Both the position numbers and the translations under genes were made by a program. From NCBI GenBank assembly GCA_001464255.1, contig LNFD01000056.1, forward strand, positions 1-7,717: a stretch of 7,717 bases of DNA, read 5' to 3'. This document shows positions 1-6,310 of this stretch, one piece after another (the stretch's first letter is position 1; every line of letters begins with the position of its first letter). The notes under the pieces were generated by a model. It saw only the letters and a list, made by a program, of their open reading frames with translations, made no database searches and had not been told where the DNA came from. The DNA comes from Actinomycetales bacterium Ga0077552. Lineage in GTDB: Bacteria; Actinomycetota; Actinomycetes; Actinomycetales; Microbacteriaceae.

Positions 1-335
1 CCCGGGCACTGTACGCCGACCCGCTCGTGCTCGTGCTCGACGAGGCCACCAGCTCGCTCGACACCAAGACGGAAGACGAGGTGACGCAGGCGATCCGCGG
101 CCTCCAGGGCGATGTGACGCTCATCTCCGTCGCGCACCGGCTCTCCACCATCAAGGACTACGATCAGATCGTCTACCTCGACAACGGCGTGGTGCTCGGC
201 GAGGGGAGCTTTGCCGAACTGGCGCTCGCGCTCCCCGCGTTCGGCGAGCAGGTCGCTCTCGCCGGGCTCGCGGGCCAGGCCGGGCTCCGCGGCACGGTAG
301 CCCCCAACCAGGGCGAGAGACGCAGCGAGCCGTGA
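1..335 (+). CDS. ABC exporter, C-terminal part of the ATPase domain (5' end outside window)
   Basis: Only the last ~110 codons are present; the frame is open from base 3 and ends at TGA 333-335. The fragment starts just before the Walker B strand (LVLVLDEA, 24-47), followed by the D-loop SSLD (about 51-62) and the H-loop histidine in the motif SVAHRLSTI (His codon 135-137). The tail reads YLDNGVVLGEGSFAEL. This is the nucleotide-binding domain of an ABCB-type exporter, in which ATPase and membrane domain are usually fused; the membrane part would lie upstream. The H-loop and the GSFAEL tail resemble MsbA/PglK-like lipid or lipid-linked-oligosaccharide flippases more than Wzt-type ATPases. Its place at the head of a run of glycosyltransferases makes a glycan-intermediate flippase plausible, but the substrate is inference. 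The family is certain; the specific role is not. Its stop overlaps the next gene's start in TGATG, suggesting translational coupling. Confidence 0.93.
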   Translation, partial: RALYADPLVLVLDEATSSLDTKTEDEVTQAIRGLQGDVTLISVAHRLSTIKDYDQIVYLDNGVVLGEGSFAELALALPAFGEQVALAGLAGQAGLRGTVAPNQGERRSEP

Positions 336-1576
336 TGGCACCGATCGAGCGCACGTCCCTCCCGCGCTGGATCAACGGCATCATCGAGTGGGTCGCTGAT
401 CACCCGATGAGCATCCCGGGGCGTTTCGCAGCGCTACGCCTCGGACGACCGCCGCGCGACGTGACGGTTGCCGTGACGGAGTTCGATGACCGCCCGACGC
501 GGGTGCTGATCGCTCCCGTCAACTACTCCGCCCAGGCCACGGAGTGGGCGCGGGCCCTCGAGCAGCGCAGCGATGCGGTGAGCGCCCGCTCGATGGCCGT
601 GCACGTACCGGGCGGCTTCGACTTCGCCGTCGACACCGAGATCCCCGTGCCGACTTATCACAACGACCCGCGCTGGCAGGAGAGGCAGTTCGCCGCTGTC
701 GCCCGCGACGCGACGCACGTGCTCGTCGAGGCCCAGGAGCCCCCCTTTGGAAGGCTGATGGGGCGCGACGTCGAGAGGCAGGTCACCGCCCTGCTCGAGA
801 ACGGCGTCGACGTGGCGTTCATGTGCCACGGCACCGACATCCGATTACCGAGCCGCCACCTCACCCGCACCGAGTGGTCGATGTTCTCCGACCCCTCCGT
901 GTCCATCGACCGCCAGGAGAAACTGGCCGCGCGCAACCGCGCGCTCCTCGATCGCCTAGGCCGCCCCGTGTTCGTCTCGACGCCGGACCTGCTCGTCGAC
1001 GTGCCGTCCGCTCTGTGGTGCCCGGTCGTCGTCGATGTGGCACGGTGGCAGCGGCCGACGGGACGCGTCGAGCTTCGCGGCGGTCCGGTTCGGGTCGCTC
1101 ACGCCCCGTCATCCTCGGTGGTCAAGGGAACTGCGCAGATAATGCCGACGCTGACGCGCTTGCACGAGGAGGGCGTCATCGAGCTGACCCTGGTGCGCAA
1201 CACCCCCACCGCGATGATGCCGGCAGTCTTCCAGGAGGCCGAAGTGGTCGTCGATCAGTTCCGCATCGGCAGCTACGGCGTCGCGGCCTGCGAGGCGATG
1301 GCCGCGGGCTGCGTCGTGCTTGGTCATGTGATCGAGGATGTCCGCCAGCACGTCGAGCAGGTGACGGGCCTCCCGCTGCCGATCGTGGAGGCCACCCCCG
1401 CGTCACTGGATGAGCGCCTCCGGGCGCTCGCCGCCGATGCCGAGCAGCGGGCCGCGATCGCCGAGAGGGGCGCCGAGTTCGTGCGGTCCGTGCACGACGG
1501 TAGGTTCAGTTCGGCCGTTCTCGACGAGCAGTGGCTGCACCTCGCTCGGACCGGCTCGACCGACGGCACTCGATAA
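335..1576 (+). CDS. GT-B glycosyltransferase, paralogue copy 1
   Basis: An intact protein of 413 residues from ATG 335; GTG 332 directly before it is also possible. ATG 335 is preferred because it overlaps the upstream TGA by one base. The protein is soluble-looking, with a short N-terminal helix region (LPRWINGIIEWV) and a linker before the first Rossmann strand (RVLIAPVNYSAQ, about 56-67). Then come EAQEPPFGRLMGRDV, CHGTDIR (His about 165), VFVSTPDLLVDVPS, VRVAHAPSS with VVKGT, DQFRIGSYG (Asp 307) and CEAMAAG (Glu 320). The last two form the nucleotide-sugar-binding segment of GT4-like GT-B enzymes. The first Glu of the usual E-x7-E motif is replaced by Gly (about 312), while the second Glu is kept. 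It presumably transfers a sugar from a nucleotide donor to a lipid-linked glycan in the cytoplasm; donor and acceptor cannot be read. It is related along its whole length to the genes at 1585-2757 and 3905-5077. I do not recognise a named gene. Confidence 0.88.
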   Translation: MAPIERTSLPRWINGIIEWVADHPMSIPGRFAALRLGRPPRDVTVAVTEFDDRPTRVLIAPVNYSAQATEWARALEQRSDAVSARSMAVHVPGGFDFAVDTEIPVPTYHNDPRWQERQFAAVARDATHVLVEAQEPPFGRLMGRDVERQVTALLENGVDVAFMCHGTDIRLPSRHLTRTEWSMFSDPSVSIDRQEKLAARNRALLDRLGRPVFVSTPDLLVDVPSALWCPVVVDVARWQRPTGRVELRGGPVRVAHAPSSSVVKGTAQIMPTLTRLHEEGVIELTLVRNTPTAMMPAVFQEAEVVVDQFRIGSYGVAACEAMAAGCVVLGHVIEDVRQHVEQVTGLPLPIVEATPASLDERLRALAADAEQRAAIAERGAEFVRSVHDGRFSSAVLDEQWLHLARTGSTDGTR

Positions 1577-1579
1577 GGA
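1575..1579 (+). promoter_or_regulatory. Ribosome binding site that fixes the start of GT copy 2
   Basis: AAGGA, five bases before ATG 1585, overlaps the TAA stop (1574-1576) of the preceding gene. It favours ATG 1585 over the in-frame GTG at 1531, which lies inside copy 1 and would add 18 residues not matching the paralogues. Confidence 0.7.
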
Positions 1580-1584
1580 TCCGC

Positions 1585-2757
1585 ATGCACCCCGTACTCA
1601 AGCGCTTCTGGGACCTCCTCCCGCGCGGCGTCCAGGACGCGATCGCGATGCTCGCCGACCGTCGCGCCGGCGTCGTCGTGCCGGAGCCGCCGGAGGTGCC
1701 GGACGGCGTCGAGATCGCGATGTTCATCGGGCCGACCAATTACGCCGGGCAGGGCACGCGCTGGAGCCGCGCGGTGGAGACGAACCCGCGCTTCGCCGCG
1801 CGCAGCATGATGACGATCGAGTCGAACGTGTTCTCCTACCCGGTCGACCACCCCGTCCGATGGCGGACGATGATGCACTCGCGCGAGTGGCAGACCTCGC
1901 TCTTCACCGCCCTGACCACGCGATACACCCACGTCATGGTCGAGGCGGAAATGCCCGTGCTCGGCGGCATGCTCGGCGGCGATGTCCGCCGCCAGGTGCG
2001 CGCCCTGCAGGAAGCAGGGTTGACCGTCGGGATGCTCGCACACGGCACCGACGCGCGACTCCCGAGCGCCCACCGCGAGCGGGAGCCTTGGTCGTACTAC
2101 GCCAACGACGACTGGGTGCCCGTCCACCGCCTCGAGAAGGAGGTGCAAGGCAACCTCGACCTCATCGCGGAACTCGGATGCCCCGCCTTCGTCTCGACAG
2201 CCGGCCTGCTCGTGGACGTGCCGAGCGGCCACCTGCTGCCCGTGGTCATCGACCCTGACCGCTGGGCGACCACGACCCGACCGCTGACTCGCACGCCGCT
2301 ACGCGTAATGCACGCCCCCTCGAACCCTCTAATCAAGGGCACGTTCATGATCGAGCCGGTCATCGAGAAGCTTGTCGAGGAGGGTCTCATCGAGTACCGC
2401 CGGGTCGAGCACTGCCCGCAGGACGAGATGCCGGCGTTCTATGGCGAAGCGGACATTCTCATCGATCAGTTGCGGGTCGGCGACTACGGCGTCGCGGCCT
2501 GCGAGGCGATGGCGGCCGGGCGGCTGGTCATCTCCCACGTTAGCGACCAGGTGCGCTCCGCCGTCCGGGAGGCCAGCGGATCCGAGCTGCCCATCGTCGA
2601 GGCCGACCCGGACACCCTCGAGGAGGTCCTCCGCCGCATCATCACTGCGCCCGCGGACTACCGAGACATTGCGGCCGCCGGGCCGGAGTACGTCCGGACT
2701 GTGCACGACGGGCGGCTGTCGCGGGACATCCTCGAACGCCAATTCTTTGGCCTGTAG
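1585..2757 (+). CDS. GT-B glycosyltransferase, paralogue copy 2
   Basis: An intact protein of 390 residues, starting at ATG 1585 eight bases after copy 1 ends. Domain order matches copy 1: N-terminal helix and linker (about 1-43, LPRGVQDAIAML), first Rossmann strand and loop FIGPTNYAGQG (Gly49, Asn52, Tyr53), EAEMPVLGGMLGGDVRRQV, AHGTDARLPS (His153), AFVSTAGLLVDVPS, MHAPSNPLIKGT, DQLRVGDYGVAACEAMAAG with Glu307, and LPIVEADP near the C-terminus. The C-terminal helix carries the shared VRTVHDGRLS motif. As in copy 1, the first Glu of E-x7-E is Gly and the second is present. Function is inferred as transfer of a sugar from a nucleotide donor in surface-glycan assembly. Divergence from copies 1 and 3 is large enough to suggest different donors or acceptors rather than a recent duplication. 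It ends at TAG 2755-2757, nine bases before the next start. Confidence 0.88.
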   Translation: MHPVLKRFWDLLPRGVQDAIAMLADRRAGVVVPEPPEVPDGVEIAMFIGPTNYAGQGTRWSRAVETNPRFAARSMMTIESNVFSYPVDHPVRWRTMMHSREWQTSLFTALTTRYTHVMVEAEMPVLGGMLGGDVRRQVRALQEAGLTVGMLAHGTDARLPSAHREREPWSYYANDDWVPVHRLEKEVQGNLDLIAELGCPAFVSTAGLLVDVPSGHLLPVVIDPDRWATTTRPLTRTPLRVMHAPSNPLIKGTFMIEPVIEKLVEEGLIEYRRVEHCPQDEMPAFYGEADILIDQLRVGDYGVAACEAMAAGRLVISHVSDQVRSAVREASGSELPIVEADPDTLEEVLRRIITAPADYRDIAAAGPEYVRTVHDGRLSRDILERQFFGL

Positions 2758-2766
2758 GCGGGTGCC

Positions 2767-3908
2767 GTGCGCGTCACGCTGATTAGCCGCATCTACTCGC
2801 CCGAGCCGGCGGCCGCGTCCTTCTTCCTGGAGGCGGTCGCGCGAGAACTGGCGCGCGCGGGGCACCACGTCGACGTGCTGACCGTCACGCCGCCCCGCTG
2901 GGTCGCGCCGACAGAGGAAACGGGCGTGACGACGTACCGCTTCCCGGTGATCCGCGACCGGCGCGGCTACGTCCGCGGCTACCTGCAGTACCTGAGCTTC
3001 GATATCCCGCTTGCATTCCGAATGCTCTTCCGACGGCGCCCGGACGTCTACCTCGTAGAACCGCCCCCGACCACGGGGGCCGTGGTCCGCCTGATCGCAT
3101 TCCTCCAGCGCCGCCCCTACGTGTACGACGCCGCCGATGTCTGGGCTGATGCCGCGGCGCTGACGACGAGCTCGCGCCTCGTGCTCTCGGTGGTGCGCCG
3201 CCTCGAGCTGATGGCGGTCAACGGCGCCGCGCACGCGGTCACCATCTCGCGGGCCGTCGCCGAGCGGTTCGGGGCCCTGGGGTCGCGCACGGAGTTCACG
3301 GTGACCGGGTTCGGCGTGGACACCGCGTCCTTCCTCCGCGACGACTCGGAGGAGGCCGTGAAGCAGTTCGTCTACGCGGGCACCTACTCGGAGGTCCACG
3401 GGGCGGAGATCTTCGTCGACGCGTTCGCCCGCTTCTCGGAGACGCATCCCGGCTACCGCCTGCTGTTCATCGGCAACGGCTCGGCGGCGGAGACGATCGC
3501 GGAGCGGAGCGCGTTGCTCGGGCTGACGGAAGTGCGGGTGGAGGCGACCGTGACCCCCGACGTGCTCGCGGGGATCCTGTCAAGATCGACGGCATCGCTC
3601 GCCTCACTGCTACGAAGGTGTACGCCCCGTTGTCGGTCGGCTGCCCCGTGATCTTCGCGGGTGTCGGGCCCACCGCCGCGGTCATCGAGGGCGCCGCGCC
3701 AGGGGCTCCGCGCCGCGGGCGCGCGACCGGCTACGACGTCGAGACGATCGCCGCGGCGATGGGGGAGCTCGCCGACAGCCCGCTCGCGGCCGCCGAGCGG
3801 GAGCGCCTCAGCGCTTGGAGCCGCGAGCATCACGACATCCGCCAGGTCGCCCAGCGGGTGACGGCGGTGCTGGAGTCGGCGCGGCACCGATGGGAGGAGA
3901 CCCGATGA
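2767..3908 (+). pseudogene. WbuB-like GT4 glycosyltransferase, reading frame broken near 3607-3612
   Basis: The GTG start at 2767 follows a GGCGGG-rich stretch. The frame gives an N-terminal GT-B domain beginning RVTLISRIYSPEPAAASFFL, typical of the WbuB-like GT4 group (the MRV.IIS..F.PE start). YVYDAADVWADAA (about 118-130), AVTISRAVAERF and VTGFGVDTASF then lead into the C-terminal Rossmann domain (KQFVYAGTYSEVHGAEIFVDAF, LLFIGNGS). It runs into an unrelated tail and stops at 3649-3651. The missing C-terminus continues in another frame from about 3609: ATKVYAPLSVGCPVIFAGVGPT, through DVETIAAAM, to TGA 3906-3908. The join lacks the stretch that in this family lies between ASL and TKVYA, usually about ten residues, so a small deletion of length 1 modulo 3 is likely. 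Restored, the protein would be about 390 residues, normal for the family. If the lesion is real, the enzyme loses its donor-binding half and is probably inactive. An assembly error is also possible. Confidence 0.85.
3892..3899 (+). promoter_or_regulatory. Strong ribosome binding site for GT copy 3
   Basis: GGGAGGAG with five bases to ATG 3905. It lies inside the last codons of the WbuB-like gene, whose TGA (3906-3908) overlaps the start in ATGA. It supports start 3905 over upstream in-frame codons. Confidence 0.75.
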
Positions 3909-5077
3909 CGGCGATCGAACGTTTGCTCTCAGCGATCGTCCGCGGCAGGTCTCACCTGCCCGCAGGCCTCAACCGACTGATCGACGACGTCGGGAAGAAC
4001 CCGGACGGCATTGCGGGCCGCCTCGCCTCCACCGTTCTGGGCGGTCACCGGGCATCGAACCGCCCGGCACCCACCGCCGCGCCGCAGACACCGATCCGGG
4101 TCTACATTGGGCCCACAAACTACGCCGGTCAGGGCTATCGCTGGGCGCGCGCGCTAGAGGCCTCCGACCCGCGGATCGGAGCACGGAGCATGGCGGTGAC
4201 ACTACCGGGCGGGTTCAGCTTCCCCACCGACACGGCCGTCCCCGTGGCCGTGCACAACGTGTCATTGCGCTGGCAGCAGGCCGAGCTCGAGGCCGTATCC
4301 GGTTTCACGCACGTCCTGTTCGAGGCGGGCTCCTCGGGCGCGATGTGGGTCGGGAGGCGGCGGCGCTGGAGTCGGCCGGGGTCTCAATCGCCTACCTCGG
4401 GCACGGGACAGACGTGCGGTCGCCGCGCCGCCACATGGCGCTGACCGAGTGGTCGTACTTCTCCGACGATGCCGCGCAGACCGCAGTGCTGCAGCGCGAT
4501 GCGGATGCGAATCTCGCCCTGCTCGCAGCGACCGACGCCCCGATATTCGTCTCCACCCCCGATCTGCTGACCGACGTCCCGGGCTCTCACTGGTGCCCCG
4601 TGGTCGTCGATCTAGAGGCCTGGGCGCCGGGGCCGCCTCTGCTCAGCAGGCCAGAGGCCGTGGTCGCGCACATCCAGAGCGCGGCTCGCGTCGCGGGGGG
4701 TCCTGCGGTACGACTCGGTCAGCGGGATCCCCTCCGCCGACATGCCGGCGCGGATCGGCCAGGCCGACATCGTGCTCGACCAGTTCCGCGTCGGGTCATA
4801 CGGCGCGGCCGCCTGCGAGGCGATGGCGGCCGGACGCGTCGTCGTCGGGCACGTCCTCCCGGAGGTGCGCGTGACGATTCGCGAACGGACCGGGCTCGAG
4901 CTCCCGATCGTCGAGGCCACACCGCGCACGCTTGTGGAGGTCGTCGCGGGCCTTCTGGAGGACCGCGAGCGGGCCCGCTCGATCGGGGCGCTGGGGCGCG
5001 CGTTCGTCGAGCAGGTCCATTCGGGCGCGGCGAGCGCGCTAGCGCTGCGGGAGCACTGGATCGACCGCCGCAGCTGA
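3905..5077 (+). pseudogene. GT-B glycosyltransferase, paralogue copy 3, broken by two small deletions
   Basis: Starts at ATG 3905 and shows the family order: N-terminal helix (LPAGLNRLIDDV), linker, YIGPTNYAGQGYRWARALE (Gly69), and FTHVLFEA ending at 4327. The frame then shifts by one: GLLGRDVGREAAALE (from 4327), GHGTDVRSPRRHM (His 4402-4404), FVSTPDLLTDVPGSHW and VVAHIQSAARV (to 4692). A second shift returns to the original frame: RGVLRYDSVSGIPSADMP, DQFRVGSYGAAACEAMAAG and LPIVEATP, to TGA 5075-5077. Measured between conserved residues, the first gap lacks 19 bases and the second 44 bases relative to copies 1 and 2. Restored, the protein would be about 411 residues, close to copy 1. As written, translation from 3905 leaves the family sequence after about 141 residues and stops at 4444. 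It is either a pseudogene or a consensus or assembly artefact; the sequence cannot decide which. If expressed in one piece it would be a third sugar transferase of the same pathway. Confidence 0.88.
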
Positions 5078-6195
5078 GCGACGGAGGTCGCGTTCGTCCT
5101 TCCAGCGGCGCATGGCCCGCTCGATGGGCTTTTCGACACCGTGGTGGAGAGTCGCGGACGCGACGAGGGAGGCCGCCAGGAGGGCCGCGAACCAGCCGAG
5201 GTTGCGCCACGAGGGCTCCTGATAGCCCACGATAGCGAGCACAGTGTAGATCAGCGTGGCGTGGATGAGGTAGAACGCGAACGACCACTCGCCGAGGCGC
5301 ACATGGACGCGCGAGGCGAAGATCGTCGAGCGCCCGTTCATCGTGCGCACGGCCACGGAGAGCACCGTGAGCGCGCAGGCGACGGCGACGATCTCGTTGC
5401 TGAAGGCCATGATCACGACGAGCGCCGGCTGGCCGACCAGCAGGACCGGCAGGACGATGATCGTACCGATGGTCAGCGCGAGGGAACCGAGCCCGAGCCA
5501 GACCGGCAGCCACGGGCGCCAGCCGCACCGGACCGCCCACGCGATCGCCATGCCCAGGACGAACTCCGGCAGCCGGAGCAAGGGTAGGGGCATCAGCGCG
5601 AAGAAGCTGGCCGGGAGCACGACCGCGAGGGAACGGACGACGAACATGAGGACGATGAACGCGGCGGCGGTGAGGAGCGCGCCCCGAATCGCCCGCGGCG
5701 AAAGGAATCGGCTGATGTAGGGGTGGAGAGCGTAGAAGAACGCCTCGCAGCTCAGGGTCCACGCGGCGGGGTTGCCCGAGAACAGCACCGCGGGCGCGAG
5801 GAACCAGCCCTGCAGGAGGACGAGGGACAGCGACAGGATGCCGAGCTCGGGCTGGCGGACCCAGGGGGCATCGTGCCCGAACCCGAGGTTGTAGAAGACC
5901 GGGATCGCCAACAGGAGGGTAACGAGGTGGAGGGGTAGATGCGGGCGAAGCGCCGCCAGTAGAAGGTCGACTGCGAGACTCGCGAGGTGAGCGACCAGGT
6001 CAATACGAACCCAGAGAGCACGAAGAAGAAGGTGACGCCGTAGTAGCCCTGCGCGAAGACCGCGCTGATCGGCCACGGAAGCGGAGCGAGGACCCCCATG
6101 TGGAAGCCGAACACAACGAACGCCGCCCACCACCGGAGACCGGTCAGGCCGTCTAGCCGCGGCATGCGCTGATCGACCCGCGCAGCATCACTCAT
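5039..6195 (-). pseudogene. OafA-type membrane acyltransferase (Acyltransferase_3), one-base frameshift
   Basis: Read on the minus strand from ATG 6195 (GGGAAG lies about ten bases upstream). The N-terminus has RLDGLTGLRWWAAFVVFGFH, with the presumed catalytic His32 in FHMG, then TFFFVLSGFVLTW and RRFARIYP (Arg82, Arg85). At Pro88 the frame breaks in a G run at 5932-5935 (C on the coding strand). One extra C would give ARIYPLHLVTLLLAIP and restore one frame to TAG at 5039. The rest has about eight to nine hydrophobic segments, including WTLSCEAFFY (the family's W-S-(V/C)-E-x-FY element), FVLGMAIAWAV and FAFYLIHATL. Corrected length is 385 residues, normal for this family of ten-helix inner-membrane enzymes that transfer acetyl or other acyl groups to extracytoplasmic sugars. 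As written, the product is cut after the second helix. The gene faces the glycosyltransferase operon and probably modifies its glycan. Family assignment is firm; the acyl group and acceptor are unknown. Confidence 0.9.
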
Positions 6196-6310
6196 GCCCA
6201 GAACTTCCCATACGGTCGGCGTCCGGCTTCCCGGCGTACCGGCTGAAAGCGGAGGGGTGCGGGGCGGACGTGCATGGCCCCCTGACGTTTCCATCTTATA
6301 GTGGGGGTCC
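6196..6310. promoter_or_regulatory. Divergent promoter region between the acyltransferase and the GT2 gene
   Basis: A 115-base intergenic stretch between two divergent genes. Its most AT-rich patch (6293-6302, ATCTTATAGT) can be read as a -10 on either strand: TATAGT rightward, TAAGAT leftward. Towards the acyltransferase it carries three CCGGC words spaced exactly eight bases apart (6223-6227, 6231-6235, 6239-6243), which could be an operator or chance in GC-rich DNA. No good -35 was seen for either direction. Confidence 0.45.
6297..6302 (+). promoter_or_regulatory. -10 element of a probably leaderless GT2 mRNA
   Basis: TATAGT fits the actinobacterial -10 pattern TAnnnT. It ends eight bases before GTG 6311, so transcription would start at or next to the start codon. 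No AGGAG-like site lies at normal spacing apart from the GGGGG at 6303-6307, which is only three bases from the GTG. Leaderless transcripts with exactly this spacing are common in Actinobacteria. Confidence 0.5.

Noticed and set aside
1324..2232. Minus-strand open frame of about 300 codons
   Set aside because: It crosses the junction between two well-supported plus-strand genes, has antisense-type composition and no family signature.
2329..3447. Long minus-strand open frame (about 370 codons) opposite copy 2 and the WbuB-like gene
   Set aside because: It is an antisense shadow of high-GC coding sequence: low-complexity, rich in Arg/His/Asp/Gly, with no recognisable motif, while the plus strand has clear GT domains.
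3618..3908. Separate small gene of about 96 residues starting at GTG 3618
   Set aside because: Its sequence (TKVYAPL, GCPVIFAGVGPT) is the expected C-terminus of the WbuB-like GT4 just upstream, and it has no ribosome binding site of its own.
4742..5077. Separate small gene of about 111 residues starting at ATG 4742
   Set aside because: It is the C-terminal third of GT copy 3, in frame with ATG 3905 and matching copies 1 and 2 residue by residue; ATG 4742 corresponds to an internal Met of the PxxxMP motif.
4719..5762. Minus-strand open frame of about 347 codons across copy 3 and the acyltransferase
   Set aside because: Out of frame with the acyltransferase and made mostly of Arg/Pro/Ala; the membrane-helix sequence lies in the other frame.
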